Below, piece after piece: positions 25,061-34,554 of a stretch of DNA of 64,000 bases (positions are counted from its first letter, which is position 1; every line of letters begins with the position of its first letter). Position numbers and translations under genes: made by a program. The notes below the pieces were generated by a model. That model saw nothing but the letters and a program-made list of their open reading frames with translations, had not been told where the DNA came from and searched no databases. The stretch comes from Kocuria varians (GTDB lineage Bacteria; Actinomycetota; Actinomycetes; Actinomycetales; Micrococcaceae), in the NCBI RefSeq assembly GCF_006539885.1, contig NZ_BJNW01000015.1, positions 19,732-83,731 on the forward strand. The letters are read 5' to 3'.

Positions 25061-26041
25061 GTGACCACAACCGGGCAGCCAGCGCGCCACGGGCAGGGCG
25101 GGAAGGCCGCACCCGTCGTCGCCGTCGTCGGTGCCACGGGCACGGGGAAGTCGGACCTCGGAATCGCACTGGCGCAGCGGCTGAACGGTGAGGTCGTCAA
25201 CGCGGACGCCCTGCAGCTCTACCGGGGGATGGACATCGGCACGGCCAAGCTGCCGCCCGAGGAGCGGGGCGGGGTGGCGCACCACCTGCTCGACGTCCTC
25301 GACATCCACGAGGAGGCCTCCGTCGCGGCCTTCCAGGCCGAGGCTCGCCGCATCATGGACGAGATCTCAGCCCGCGGCCGGGTGCCGATCCTCGTGGGTG
25401 GTTCGGGCCTCTACGTGCGCGCCGCGCTGGACGACATCGAGTTCCCCGGCACCGACCCGCAGATCCGGGCCCGGCTCGAGAGCGAGCTTGCCGGGGGTGG
25501 CCGCGGACGGCTGCTGGAACGGCTCGCCGCCGTGGACCCGGAGTCCGCCGCGCGGGTCAAGGACGATCGCCGGCTCGTGCGCGCACTGGAGGTTCACGAA
25601 CTCACCGGACGCCCGTTCACGGCGTTCATGCCCCGGCGTCGTCACGTGCGCCCGACCGTGCAGCTCGGGCTCGCGATGGACCGCGAGACGCTCAACGACC
25701 GGCTCGCCCGGCGCGTGGACCTGATGCTCGAGCGTGGCTGGCTCGACGAGGTGCGCGACCTCGCGGCCACCGGGCTGCGGGAGAGCCCCACGGCAGGCAA
25801 GGCCCTGGGGTATCCCCAGCTGCTCGCCGTACTGGACGGGGCCATGGACTTCGCCACCGCCCGGGAGGACACCGTGGTTGCCACGCGGCGGTTCACCAAG
25901 CGCCAGCGCACGTGGTTCGGGGCGGACCCCCGGGTGCACTGGCTCGACGCCCTGGACCCGGCGGGACCGGAGCACATGGTCGAGCGCGCACTCGACGTCG
26001 TCCGCGCTCAGTATGATGACGGCCATGACCGAATCGACTGA
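25061..26041 (+). CDS. miaA: tRNA dimethylallyltransferase
   Basis: Transfers the dimethylallyl group to A37 of UNN-reading tRNAs, producing the MiaB substrate. 326 residues with the P-loop GATGTGKSD (about residues 24-32), the [17 protein letters not shown] region, and the conserved [17 protein letters not shown] C-terminal motif (as [13 protein letters not shown]). GTG 25061 is used; the protein begins with a 17-residue Ala/Gly-rich lead. It overlaps the start of dapF by 17 bases. Confidence 0.97.
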   Translation: MTTTGQPARHGQGGKAAPVVAVVGATGTGKSDLGIALAQRLNGEVVNADALQLYRGMDIGTAKLPPEERGGVAHHLLDVLDIHEEASVAAFQAEARRIMDEISARGRVPILVGGSGLYVRAALDDIEFPGTDPQIRARLESELAGGGRGRLLERLAAVDPESAARVKDDRRLVRALEVHELTGRPFTAFMPRRRHVRPTVQLGLAMDRETLNDRLARRVDLMLERGWLDEVRDLAATGLRESPTAGKALGYPQLLAVLDGAMDFATAREDTVVATRRFTKRQRTWFGADPRVHWLDALDPAGPEHMVERALDVVRAQYDDGHDRID

Positions 26042-26969
26042 GGGGACGGGCCGCACGGTGCAGTGGCGGGAACTGGCGGGCGTGCGCGTGAGCAAGGCCC
26101 ACGGGACGGGCAACGACTTCGTGGTCTTCACGGACGAGGACGGCTCGCTGGACGTCTCTCCGGCGACCGTCGCGGCGGTGTGCCACCGCCACCTGGGTCT
26201 GGGCGGTGACGGCCTCATCCGTGCCGTGCGTGCGGAGCACCTTCCGGAGGGCCGGCGCCTGCGCGAGTCGGCGCCGGACGTCGAGTGGTTCATGGACTAC
26301 CGCAACGGGGACGGCTCCGTGGCGCAGATGTGCGGCAACGGGGTGCGGGTCTTCGTGGACCACCTGGTCCGGGAGGATCTGGTGTCCCTGCCCCGCGGAG
26401 CGCGGCTGCGGATCGGCACGCGTGCCGGCGTGCGCACGGTGGCTCGCACGGCGGACGGCTACGCGGTGGACATGGGGCCGTGGAGCTTCGAGCACGGGGA
26501 CACCGCCCGCGAGCGCGGCTCCGACTGCGTCGTCTCCGTCTCGGGTCTCACGGTCTCGCGGCCGGGCGTGTCGATCAGCATGGGCAACCCGCACACCGTG
26601 GTGGCGCTGTCGGAGGGCGAGAAGCTCGACGCACTCGACCTGCACTCCGCGCCGGTCGTGGAACCCACGGCACCGGAGGGCACGAACGTGGAGTTCGTGG
26701 TGCCCCTGGATCACGACGACGCCGCCGTGGGGCGGATCGAGATGCGGGTCCACGAGCGCGGCGTGGGCGAGACGTGGTCGTGCGGCACCGGAGCGTGCGC
26801 GGCGGCGGCCGCAACACGGTTCTGGGGCGGCGAGGAGCCGCCGGACCGCTGGTTCGTGCAGGTCCCCGGGGGAGTCCTGTCGGTCACCTTCGTGGCTGCC
26901 CCGGACGGCACGGAGCACGTGGTGCTGGCCGGGCCCGTGCGGGTCGTGGCCACGGCCGAGCTGGCCTGA
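26025..26969 (+). CDS. dapF: Diaminopimelate epimerase
   Basis: PLP-independent racemase making meso-diaminopimelate. 314 residues. The two catalytic cysteines are in MCGNGVRVF and [13 protein letters not shown], and the N-terminal GTGNDFVVF motif is complete. ATG 26025 lies within the end of miaA; ATGs at 26013 and 26016 are in-frame alternatives. The gene converges with an RsmC-like methyltransferase. It completes the three dap genes of the window. Confidence 0.95.
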   Translation: MTESTEGTGRTVQWRELAGVRVSKAHGTGNDFVVFTDEDGSLDVSPATVAAVCHRHLGLGGDGLIRAVRAEHLPEGRRLRESAPDVEWFMDYRNGDGSVAQMCGNGVRVFVDHLVREDLVSLPRGARLRIGTRAGVRTVARTADGYAVDMGPWSFEHGDTARERGSDCVVSVSGLTVSRPGVSISMGNPHTVVALSEGEKLDALDLHSAPVVEPTAPEGTNVEFVVPLDHDDAAVGRIEMRVHERGVGETWSCGTGACAAAAATRFWGGEEPPDRWFVQVPGGVLSVTFVAAPDGTEHVVLAGPVRVVATAELA

Positions 26970-26992
26970 CGCGGCGGCGTCGATCTCTCCAC

Positions 26993-27022
26993 GGAGCCCC
27001 TGGGCTCCCCACGGACCGTGGG
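26993..27022. terminator. Tandem small hairpins between convergent genes
   Basis: GGAGCCC pairs with GGGCTCC (26993-27008), and CCCACGG with CCGTGGG just after it. They lie in the 70-bp gap between converging dapF and the methyltransferase gene and may stop transcription from either side; there is no T-run. Confidence 0.4.
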
Positions 27023-27039
27023 AGAACAGGGTGCGGGGG

Positions 27040-27657
27040 TCAGTCGCGTTCGACGGCGATGATCCGGAACCCCTTGTCGGTCGCCGCGCGACGCACGCCG
27101 AACCCCTCGGCCAGGGTCTCCTGCAGCCAGCGCTGCACCGTGTCCCCGCCCAAGTTCTTCTGCACCACGAGCCACGCGGTGCCACCGGGTGCAAGCCGCG
27201 GCAGCCACAGGCCGAGGATCTCGTGCAGCGCCTCCTTGCCCACGCGGATGGGCGGGTTGGACCAGATGGTGTCGAAGGTGCGTTCCGCCGGGACGTCCTC
27301 GGGCAGATGGGTCTCGACCCTGGTGAGGCCGAGGTCGCGCGCGTTCGCGGCCGTGAGGGCGAGACTGCGCTCGTTGACGTCGACCGCTGTGACGGTCGCC
27401 TCCGGGGCGGCCTGGGCCAGTGCGATCGTCAGGGGACCCCAGCCGCAGCCGATGTCCAGGAGACTCGAACCCGCCGGTTCCGGGACGTTGCGCAGCAGCG
27501 CGGCCGTCCCCTTGTCCAGGCCCGAGGGGGAGAAGATTCCCGCGGCCGTGCCGACCTCCACGGTGCGTCCCCGCAGCTCCACCGTGAGCCGGCGGGGCTT
27601 CTCCGGGACAGCGGGGTCGGAGACGAAGTAGTGCTGCGCGGCGGGCTCGGGGGTCAT
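27040..27657 (-). CDS. Class I SAM-dependent methyltransferase, RsmC/RlmG-like
   Basis: 205-residue methyltransferase. SAM-binding motif I is LLDIGCGWGPLTIAL, motif II VDVNERSLALTAANA, and SNPPIRVGK is the NPP[YF]-like catalytic loop of the guanine-N2 rRNA methyltransferases (RsmC/RlmG). It has only the catalytic half of RsmC, which is common in Gram-positive bacteria. The target is probably rRNA, but this is inferred. It has its own transcript on the minus strand, diverging from hflX. Confidence 0.88.
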   Translation of the reverse strand: MTPEPAAQHYFVSDPAVPEKPRRLTVELRGRTVEVGTAAGIFSPSGLDKGTAALLRNVPEPAGSSLLDIGCGWGPLTIALAQAAPEATVTAVDVNERSLALTAANARDLGLTRVETHLPEDVPAERTFDTIWSNPPIRVGKEALHEILGLWLPRLAPGGTAWLVVQKNLGGDTVQRWLQETLAEGFGVRRAATDKGFRIIAVERD

Positions 27658-27702
27658 GGCTCCACATGGTAGTGCCCTGCCCGGCGTGTCGGAGCCCGGC
27701 GC

Positions 27703-27708
27703 TAGACT
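27703..27708 (+). promoter_or_regulatory. Candidate -10 for hflX
   Basis: TAGACT predicts a start near 27715 and a leader of about 30 bases. The same hexamer precedes hisC (33326) and pheS (41767). Confidence 0.45.
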
Positions 27709-27744
27709 GGCAGCACTTCACAACCCTTCGAATCACAGGATTTC

Positions 27745-29520
27745 ATGACTTCATCGCACACCCACCGGGACCCCGCGTCGGAGGACTCCGCGCAGCCCGG
27801 TGACCTGACCGGCTCGGAACTCGAGGACGTCGTCTCGCGCGTCCTGGCACGGGCACGCAGCCGCACGGAGGCGGCCGCCCACTCCGGGACGGACGACGCC
27901 CCGGGCGGGTACGACGACGCCGCGGGGACGCCCGCGCGCGAGGGCCGCGACCACCTCGGCCGGGCCCGGGAGCTCGCTGCGGAGGACGGCTTCCGGGCCG
28001 TCGGCGACGGCGACCAGCAGGACCTCGCCGAGCGCCACGCGCTGCGCCGCGTGGCCGGACTGTCCACGGAGCTCGAGGACGTCACCGAGGTCGAGTACCG
28101 GCAGCTGCGGCTCGAGCGCGTGGTGCTCGCCGGGCTGTACTCGAGCGGAACGCTCGCGGACGCCGAGAACTCGCTGCGGGAACTCGCCGCGCTCGCGGAG
28201 ACCGCCGGCTCGGAGGTCATGGACGGTCTGCTGCAACGGCGGGTGAACCCGGATCCCGGCACGTACCTGGGCTCGGGCAAGGCGCTGGAGCTCAAGGACG
28301 TCGTGGCCGCCACGGGCGCGGACACCGTGATCGTGGACGCGGAGCTTGCTCCGTCCCAGCGGCGCGCGCTGGAGGACGTGGTGAAGGTCAAGGTCATCGA
28401 CCGCACGGGCCTGATCCTCGACATCTTCGCCCAGCACGCCAAGTCCAAGGAGGGCAAGGCGCAGGTCGAGCTCGCGCAGCTCGAGTACATGCTTCCCCGC
28501 CTGCGTGGCTGGGGCGATTCACTGTCCCGGCAGGCCGGCGGTCGCGCGGCCTCCGGTGAGGGCATCGGCAGCCGCGGCCCCGGTGAGACCAAGATCGAGC
28601 TGGACCGCCGTCGCATCCGCCAGCGCATGGCCAAGCTGCGCCGCGAGATCGCGGGCATGAAACCGGCGCGAGAGACCAAGCGGCTGAACCGCAAGCGCAA
28701 CGCGGTGCCCTCGGTGGCCATCGCGGGCTACACCAACGCGGGCAAGTCATCCCTGCTCAACCGGCTCACGGATGCCGGTGTGCTGGTGGAGAACGCCCTG
28801 TTCGCCACGCTGGACCCCACGGTCCGCAAGGCGGAGACCCCGGACGGGATCGGCTACACGCTTGCGGACACCGTGGGCTTCGTGCGCTCGCTGCCCACCC
28901 AGCTCGTCGAGGCGTTCCGCTCGACCCTGGAGGAGGTGGCGGACGCGGACGTGATCGTGCACGTGGTGGACGCCTCCCACCCGGATCCGGAGGGACAGCT
29001 CAAGGCCGTCCGCGACGTCCTCACGGACGTGGGGGCCAACGGCATCCCGGAGATCGTGGCGCTGAACAAGGCGGACATCGCAGACCCCGTGGTGCTGGGC
29101 CGGCTGCGCAACCACGAGAACCCGTCCGTGGCCGTCTCCGCGCGTACGGGGGAGGGCGTGGCCGAGCTGCAGCGCCTGATCTCGGCGGCCATTCCGCGAC
29201 CGGACCACGAGCTGGAGCTGCTGGTGCCGTACGTCCACGGCGAGGTGGTCTCCCGGCTGCACGCCCAGGACGCCGAGATCCTGCGCACGGAGCACACCGA
29301 GGACGGCACCCGGCTGCACGTGCGGGTGCGGGAGGATCTCGTGGCGGACCTCGAACCCTACGTGGTGCGGGGCACCGAGGGGGAGGATGCCGTGGGGGAG
29401 GCTGCTGCGTCCCGCGAGACTGCCGCCGAGGGTGCCCATGCCCTGGGCACTGGCTCCGATACCGCGGCACCCGCTCCCGAGGATGGCTCCGCGACCCCGG
29501 AGGATCCCGCCGGCGTATGA
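27745..29520 (+). CDS. hflX: GTPase HflX
   Basis: Ribosome-associated GTPase that splits stalled or stress-inactivated 70S ribosomes. 591 residues: a long acidic N-terminal extension (~110 residues), the HflX N-domain with RVNPDPGTYLGSGKALEL, a coiled region (RRRIRQRMAKLRREI), then the G domain with GYTNAGKSSL (from residue 328), DTVGFV and NKAD. A second acidic Ala-rich tail follows. ATG 27745 has a weak AGGA. Its TGA overlaps the ATG of the helicase gene (ATGA). Confidence 0.96.
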   Translation: MTSSHTHRDPASEDSAQPGDLTGSELEDVVSRVLARARSRTEAAAHSGTDDAPGGYDDAAGTPAREGRDHLGRARELAAEDGFRAVGDGDQQDLAERHALRRVAGLSTELEDVTEVEYRQLRLERVVLAGLYSSGTLADAENSLRELAALAETAGSEVMDGLLQRRVNPDPGTYLGSGKALELKDVVAATGADTVIVDAELAPSQRRALEDVVKVKVIDRTGLILDIFAQHAKSKEGKAQVELAQLEYMLPRLRGWGDSLSRQAGGRAASGEGIGSRGPGETKIELDRRRIRQRMAKLRREIAGMKPARETKRLNRKRNAVPSVAIAGYTNAGKSSLLNRLTDAGVLVENALFATLDPTVRKAETPDGIGYTLADTVGFVRSLPTQLVEAFRSTLEEVADADVIVHVVDASHPDPEGQLKAVRDVLTDVGANGIPEIVALNKADIADPVVLGRLRNHENPSVAVSARTGEGVAELQRLISAAIPRPDHELELLVPYVHGEVVSRLHAQDAEILRTEHTEDGTRLHVRVREDLVADLEPYVVRGTEGEDAVGEAAASRETAAEGAHALGTGSDTAAPAPEDGSATPEDPAGV

Positions 29521-31574
29521 CCTCCGTGTTCATCGACGAGACCGGCAAGGACATCTCGGACGTCCGCCCGGAATCCCTGCCGGGTGGTGCAGACACCCTG
29601 GAGTTGCTCGACGCCGCCGTGGCCGCCCTGGGGGGTCAGCGGCGTGACGGTCAGCGGTTCATGGCGGCCAAGGTCGCGGAGGCGTTCGAGACCGGACGCC
29701 ACCTCCTGGTGCAGGCGGGAACCGGCACGGGCAAGTCCCTCGCCTACCTGGTTCCGGCGCTGCGCCATGCCAAGCACGCGGACAAGCCGGTCGTCGTCGC
29801 CACTGCAACGCTCGCGCTGCAGTCGCAGATCACGGGCCGGGACGTCCCGCGCCTGCTGGACGCGCTCGAGGACGAGCTGGACGAGCGACCCACGGTGGCG
29901 CTGCTGAAGGGCCGCTCCAACTACGCGTGCCTGCACAAGGTCGAAGGCGGCTACCCCGAGGACGACGACGCCGCCCTGTTCACCGCGCCGGGTGCGGCAC
30001 CTCCGGGCGGCGGCGGTGAGCGTCCCCTGGGCGGTCTGGCGCAGCAGGTGGTGCGCCTGCGGGAGTGGGTGGAGACCACCGACACCGGGGACCGCGACGA
30101 CGTCCAGCCCGGTGTCACGGACGCCGCGTGGCGGCAGGTCTCGGTCACCGCCAAGGAGTGTCTGGGGCGCAAGTGCCCCCTCGTCGAGGACTGTTTCGCG
30201 GAGCGCGCCCGCACGGATGCGGGCGAGGCGGACGTGGTCATCACCAACCACGCGCTGCTCGCGATCAACGCGTTCGAGGGGCTCGCGGTGCTGCCCGAGC
30301 ACGACGTCGTCATCGTGGACGAGGCGCACGAGCTGCGCGACCGTGTGACGGGCGCCGTCACGGGCTCGCTGTCCGCCGCTGCCGTCCGCGCCGCGGGCAG
30401 CGCGGTGCGCAAGCACACGGCGGCGTCCGGGGAGGCGCTCGAACGGGCTGCCGAGGCGTTCGACCGCGCGTTCGACGAGGATCCCACCGGCCTGCTGCCC
30501 CGCGGTTTCACGGAGGAGCAGGTCTACGCGGTGCGGGGCGTCCAGGAAGCCGCCCGCTCGGGTCTGAGCGAGACCAAGGGGGAGAGCAAGGGCGAGGACG
30601 CCGGGCGCCACGCCGCACGCTCGCGCCTGTCCGAGCTCCTCGACACCGCGGAGCGCATGCTGGGCGCGGACACCGCACGGGACGTGCTGTGGATCTCGCG
30701 TGTGGGCAGGTGGAGCCCCGGGGCGGGGTACGTCGGCGCAGGACCGGGCGAGTCCGCAACCCTCAACATTGCCCCGCTCAGTGTCGCCGGACCGCTGCGG
30801 GAAGGACTCTTCGACGGGCGAACCGTGGTGCTGACGTCCGCCACCCTGGCCGTGGGCTCGTCGTTCTCCTCCGTGGCCGGCTCGCTCGGCCTGCAGGGCC
30901 CGGGCGCGCCCAGCTGGCGCGGCGTGGACGTGGGCAGCCCGTTCGACTACGGGAAGCAGGGCATCCTCTACGTGGCCAAGCACCTCGCAAAGCCAGGCAG
31001 GGGCGTCTCCGACGAGCAGCTGGACGAGCTGCTGACCCTGCTGGAGGCGTCCGGGGGAGGCGCCCTGGGCCTCTTCTCGTCGCGCCGGGCCGCGGAGGAC
31101 GCCGCGGAGGCGCTGCGGGAGAAGACCGAACTCCCCATCCTGTGCCAGGGGGATGCCTCCCTGCCGTCGCTCGTCAAGGAGTTCACGGACGATCCCGCCG
31201 CAAGCCTGTTCGGCACCATGAGCCTGTGGCAGGGCGTGGACGTGCCCGGGCAGTCGTGCCGGCTCGTGGTGATCGACCGGATCCCGTTCCCGCGCCCCGA
31301 CGACCCGCTCGGCACCGCGCGCACGCGGGCGGCGGAACGCGCGGGTGGCAACGGCTTCATGACCGTTTCCGCGTCCCACGCGGCGGTTCGGCTGGCTCAG
31401 GGAGCCGGCCGTCTGATCCGCTCGAGCGGCGACAGGGGGGTGGTCGCGGTGCTGGACTCGCGGCTGGCCACCGCCCGCTACGGGTCGTTCCTCACGAAGT
31501 CGCTGCCGCCGCTGTGGCGCACCACCGACCGTGAGACAGTGCTCGGCGCGCTGCGGCGGCTGGGCGGTTCCTGA
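29517..31574 (+). CDS. ATP-dependent DNA helicase, DinG/XPD family
   Basis: 685-residue superfamily 2 helicase. Walker A AGTGTGKS (67-74), DEAH box (residues 268-271), and four cysteines between the motifs (ACLHK, then CLGRKCPLVEDC) predict the iron-sulfur cluster typical of DinG/XPD enzymes acting on DNA with secondary structure or R-loops. Motif VI is recognisable in AAVRLAQGAGRLIRS. ATG 29517 overlaps the hflX stop by four bases. It converges with lexA, four bases away, but no SOS box was found at its own start. Confidence 0.94.
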   Translation: MTSVFIDETGKDISDVRPESLPGGADTLELLDAAVAALGGQRRDGQRFMAAKVAEAFETGRHLLVQAGTGTGKSLAYLVPALRHAKHADKPVVVATATLALQSQITGRDVPRLLDALEDELDERPTVALLKGRSNYACLHKVEGGYPEDDDAALFTAPGAAPPGGGGERPLGGLAQQVVRLREWVETTDTGDRDDVQPGVTDAAWRQVSVTAKECLGRKCPLVEDCFAERARTDAGEADVVITNHALLAINAFEGLAVLPEHDVVIVDEAHELRDRVTGAVTGSLSAAAVRAAGSAVRKHTAASGEALERAAEAFDRAFDEDPTGLLPRGFTEEQVYAVRGVQEAARSGLSETKGESKGEDAGRHAARSRLSELLDTAERMLGADTARDVLWISRVGRWSPGAGYVGAGPGESATLNIAPLSVAGPLREGLFDGRTVVLTSATLAVGSSFSSVAGSLGLQGPGAPSWRGVDVGSPFDYGKQGILYVAKHLAKPGRGVSDEQLDELLTLLEASGGGALGLFSSRRAAEDAAEALREKTELPILCQGDASLPSLVKEFTDDPAASLFGTMSLWQGVDVPGQSCRLVVIDRIPFPRPDDPLGTARTRAAERAGGNGFMTVSASHAAVRLAQGAGRLIRSSGDRGVVAVLDSRLATARYGSFLTKSLPPLWRTTDRETVLGALRRLGGS

Positions 31575-31578
31575 CCCG

Positions 31579-32346
31579 TCAGAGCGAGCGGAACACCGAC
31601 ACGACCTTGCCCATGACCGTGGCGTGGTCGCCCAGGATCGGCTCGTAGCGCGTGTTCTGAGGCAGCAGCCAGGTGTGGCCGTCCCGCTGGCGGAAGGTCT
31701 TGACGGTCGCCTCGTCGTCCAGCAGTGCCGCCACCACGTCCCCGTTCTCCGCGGAGTTCTGCTGACGCACCACCACCCAGTCGCCGTCGCAGATGGCGGC
31801 GTCGATCATGGAGTCGCCCGAGACCTTGAGCATGAACAGCTGACCGTGGCCCACCACCTGGCGGGGCAGGGAGAAGACGTCCTCCACGGACTGCTCCGCA
31901 GTGATCGGGCCACCTGCCGCAATGCGGCCCACGAGGGGCACGGAGACCATGGCGGAGCTGTCGTCGGCGGCAGGCAGGTTTCCGATGCGCGGGACGTCGC
32001 TGGACGCGCGACCGTCCGCCGCTGTGTCCCCGTTCTCCGGGGCGGGCTCCTCGGCGACACCCAGGTGCAGGTCAAGCTGCTCGGCGGTCAGGGGGCGCAG
32101 CACCTCCATGGCGCGCGGCCTGCGGGGATCCCGGCGCAGGTAGCCCCACTTCTCGAGCTGACCGAGCTGGTGCGTGACGCTGGACAGGGAGGCGAGCCCT
32201 ACGATGTCGCCGATCTCACGCATGGAGGGCGGGTAGCCGCGGGAGGCGATGGAGCGCTGGACGGCGGCCAGGATCTTGGCCTGCCGCGGGGTGAGCGAAC
32301 GCTCGCGGCTGTTCGCCGCAGGCCGATCCGGGGAAGAAGTGCTCAC
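31579..32346 (-). CDS. lexA: SOS repressor LexA
   Basis: Represses SOS genes and self-cleaves when RecA is activated. 255 residues: N-terminal winged helix ([28 protein letters not shown]), a hinge longer than in E. coli, cleavage site Ala144-Gly145 in RIAAGGP, catalytic Ser179 in GDSM and Lys216 in ATVKTF. It is divergent from the LysM gene; the two SOS boxes in between probably give autorepression and joint control. Start ATG 32346 follows GAAAGGACC on the minus strand. Confidence 0.98.
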   Translation of the reverse strand: MSTSSPDRPAANSRERSLTPRQAKILAAVQRSIASRGYPPSMREIGDIVGLASLSSVTHQLGQLEKWGYLRRDPRRPRAMEVLRPLTAEQLDLHLGVAEEPAPENGDTAADGRASSDVPRIGNLPAADDSSAMVSVPLVGRIAAGGPITAEQSVEDVFSLPRQVVGHGQLFMLKVSGDSMIDAAICDGDWVVVRQQNSAENGDVVAALLDDEATVKTFRQRDGHTWLLPQNTRYEPILGDHATVMGKVVSVFRSL

Positions 32347-32463
32347 GTGCGGGGTCCTTTCACCGAGTCACGCGGTGCGACGACGCCCGGAGGGACGACG
32401 CGCCGCCGAGGGGCGCTTATGCGTGTCGGAGACGTGGGGTCGACTGACAGCTGTGTGACCTCG

Positions 32464-32493
32464 AGCTTAACCCGCACGAGGCCCCCGATTCAA
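32464..32493 (-). promoter_or_regulatory. lexA promoter
   Basis: On the minus strand TTGAAT (complement 32488-32493) and TAAGCT (complement 32464-32469) are separated by 18 bases. The first SOS box overlaps the -35 side, so LexA would repress its own gene. Confidence 0.55.
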
Positions 32494-32505
32494 ATATGTG
32501 TTCGA
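32490..32505. promoter_or_regulatory. SOS (LexA) box, lexA side
   Basis: TCAAATATGTGTTCGA keeps the right arm GTTCGA perfectly and four of six left-arm positions. It overlaps the lexA -35 region. Confidence 0.75.
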
Positions 32506-32556
32506 AACGGCCCTCGACAGTCTTCGTACATCCGTGCTAGAAATGAGCGCAGATAT

Positions 32557-32572
32557 TCGAAGATGTGTTCTA
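32557..32572. promoter_or_regulatory. SOS (LexA) box, LysM-gene side
   Basis: TCGAAGATGTGTTCTA is a good match to TCGAAC(N4)GTTCGA (two changes). It ends at the TATGGT (32571-32576) that can be the -10 of the LysM gene. The boxes are 67 bp apart. Confidence 0.8.
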
Positions 32573-32634
32573 TGGTTTCGATCGTCGAACACAACCGCCC
32601 CCGGGTGGTTCGGTCCCGTTCACAGGAGGTTGTC

Positions 32635-33111
32635 ATGACCGCTCTCATCATGCCGAGGTCCCTACGTCGCGGTGCGGCCGCGCCCTCCTCCGGTGTCGTG
32701 GCTGCGACCGCCTCGTGGCGGGCCGGTCACTCCTCCGGCGGCACGGGTCACCACTCGGCCGCGGCACCTACACCGAGCCGTCCTGTGACTGCCCGTGCGT
32801 CGGCTCTGCGCCTCACGCGCCGCGGACGTCTCCTCCTGATCGGCCTGCCGTTCGTCGCGGGGGCCGCTGCGCTGCTCGTCGTGGCGGCCGTCTTCTTGCT
32901 GCCGGCCACGGTCAACGCGTCCACGGATCCGGTGGGTTCCCCCGTGACCCGCAGCGTGACGGTGCAGGCGGACCAGAGCCTGTGGGAGATCGCCGTTGCG
33001 GCGGACCCGCAGCGCGACACCCGCGAGGTCATGAGCGACATCGCGGAGCTCAACGGCCTCTCATCTCCCCAGCTCTCCGCCGGACAGGTCCTCGAGGTCC
33101 CCGCGCACTGA
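32635..33111 (+). CDS. LysM-domain membrane protein, probable SOS-induced cell-division suppressor
   Basis: 158 residues from ATG 32635, with a strong AGGAGG upstream. A polar Ser/Ala/Arg-rich cytoplasmic N-terminus is followed by one transmembrane helix (about residues 65-92) and a LysM-like peptidoglycan-binding domain at 106-156 (VQADQSLWEIAVAADPQ ... LSAGQVLEVP). The layout, divergence from lexA and own SOS box match the cell-division inhibitors YneA (Bacillus), DivS (Corynebacterium) and ChiZ/Rv2719c (Mycobacterium). The role is inferred from architecture and context. Confidence 0.85.
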   Translation: MTALIMPRSLRRGAAAPSSGVVAATASWRAGHSSGGTGHHSAAAPTPSRPVTARASALRLTRRGRLLLIGLPFVAGAAALLVVAAVFLLPATVNASTDPVGSPVTRSVTVQADQSLWEIAVAADPQRDTREVMSDIAELNGLSSPQLSAGQVLEVPAH

Positions 33112-33161
33112 GTCGACTCGACACCGGGCCCCGTTGAGTCGGTCCGGGGGGTTCTCCGACT

Positions 33162-33256
33162 GAGCAGGTTCGAGTTTCCTCTCCGCGGAGCTGGCCGGGG
33201 ATCGCGCCCCCTGACCTGGTTCGAGTTCTCCTCCCGCGAAGTAGCGGGGACCTCGG
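33162..33256. repeat. Two imperfect ~43-bp direct repeats upstream of hisC
   Basis: Copies begin at 33162 and 33213 (51 bp apart); each contains GGTTCGAGTT, then a pyrimidine-rich CTCC segment, a CCGCG and a GGGGA stretch. The 226-bp gap between the LysM gene and hisC has no open reading frame of note. GGTTCGAG is like a tRNA T-arm, but no cloverleaf can be built. Confidence 0.55.
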
Positions 33257-33325
33257 ATGGCAGTGGCCGGTCCTGCGGATGCCGTCTTCGATAGGGGTTG
33301 AATCGGAACCTCGCGGAGAAGTTCC

Positions 33326-33331
33326 TAGACT
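33326..33331 (+). promoter_or_regulatory. -10 element for a leaderless his operon transcript
   Basis: TAGACT, six bases (GGGCGG), then the hisC GTG. No Shine-Dalgarno is present. The same six-base spacer and GTGACTGA start are found at apt. Confidence 0.6.
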
Positions 33332-33337
33332 GGGCGG

Positions 33338-34438
33338 GTGACTGATCCTGCCGCATCCCTCGAATCCCTGCCGCTGCGCGACGACCTCCGCGGAATGTCC
33401 CCCTACGGGGCGCCGCAGCTGGAGGTCGAGGTCGCACTGAACACGAACGAGAACACGCATCCGGTGCCCCCGGAGGTGGTGGAGGCGATCACCCAGCGGG
33501 TGCACGACTGCGCGTCGTCCCTGAACAGGTACCCGGACCGGGACTTCACGGCACTGCGCGGAGCACTCGCGCGGTACCTCGGCCACGGTCTGGACGAGGA
33601 CAACGTGTGGGCCGCGAACGGCTCCAACGAGATCCTGCAGCAGATCCTCCAGGCGTTCGGCGGACCCGGCCGGTCCGTCCTGAGCTTCGTGCCCACCTAC
33701 TCCATGTATCCGCTGCTCGCGCTCGGCACGGGCACGGAGTTCATCGCGGGGGAGCGCGCCGCGGACTTCACCCTCACCGCCGAGTCGGCGGCGGAACAGG
33801 TGCGTTCCCACGCACCGGACATCGTCTTCCTGTGCTCGCCCAACAATCCCACGGGCACGGCCCTGGGGCTCAACGTCGTGGAGGCCGTGTACGAGGCCGG
33901 CAGGGACAGCGACACCGTGGTCGTGGTGGACGAGGCCTACGCGGAGTTCGCCCGCTTCGGAACGCCCTCGGCGCTGACCCTGCTGGACGGGCGGCCCCGG
34001 CTGATCGTGAGCCGGACCATGAGCAAGGCCTTCGCCCTCGCCGGAGCCCGCCTCGGGTACTTCGCCGCGGCGCGCGAGGTGGCGGATGCGATGCGGCTGG
34101 TCCGCCTGCCGTACCACCTGTCCTCCGTCACCCAGGCAACGGCGCTCGCCGCGCTCGAGCACCACCAGACGCTGCTCGCCACGGTGGAGGACGTCAAGAT
34201 GCAGCGCGACCGGATTGTGGACGAACTCAAGCGCATGGGCCTCACTCCCGCGGAGTCGGACTCCAACTTCGTCTTCTTCGACTGCGGCGGGGACGCCCAC
34301 GCCATGTGGCAGGCACTGCTGGACCGGGGAGTCCTGGTGCGCGACGTCGGGATCCCGGGCCACCTGCGCGTCACGGCGGGAACCGAGGCGGAGACCACCG
34401 CCTTCCTGGACGCGGTGGAGTCCTTCCTCGCCCGGTGA
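33338..34438 (+). CDS. hisC: Histidinol-phosphate aminotransferase
   Basis: PLP enzyme of histidine biosynthesis. 366 residues of fold-type [21 protein letters not shown], the [12 protein letters not shown] motif, SPNNPTGT, and the PLP lysine in [17 protein letters not shown]. The GTG start at 33338 sits directly at the predicted transcription start. The gene leads the hisC-hisB-hisH-(small gene)-hisA-sseB run. hisD and hisG are not in the window. Confidence 0.95.
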   Translation: MTDPAASLESLPLRDDLRGMSPYGAPQLEVEVALNTNENTHPVPPEVVEAITQRVHDCASSLNRYPDRDFTALRGALARYLGHGLDEDNVWAANGSNEILQQILQAFGGPGRSVLSFVPTYSMYPLLALGTGTEFIAGERAADFTLTAESAAEQVRSHAPDIVFLCSPNNPTGTALGLNVVEAVYEAGRDSDTVVVVDEAYAEFARFGTPSALTLLDGRPRLIVSRTMSKAFALAGARLGYFAAAREVADAMRLVRLPYHLSSVTQATALAALEHHQTLLATVEDVKMQRDRIVDELKRMGLTPAESDSNFVFFDCGGDAHAMWQALLDRGVLVRDVGIPGHLRVTAGTEAETTAFLDAVESFLAR

Positions 34439-34493
34439 CGGCGGGCCGTCGCCACGCCCGAGGCCCTGACCCCATGCCGTCGGAGGGTCCGCC

Positions 34494-34499
34494 TAAACT
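34494..34499 (+). promoter_or_regulatory. Candidate internal -10 before hisB
   Basis: TAAACT lies in the 116-bp hisC-hisB gap and could start a transcript near 34506. Evidence is the hexamer only. Confidence 0.3.
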
Positions 34500-34554
34500 T
34501 GACGTGCCCGGCGAACCGTCGTCGGGGTCGGTCTTCGAGGAGTTGTCCCAGCAC

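Noticed and set aside
33162..33256. Possible tRNA gene from GGTTCGAG motifs
   Set aside because: No acceptor, D or anticodon stems can be paired around either copy.
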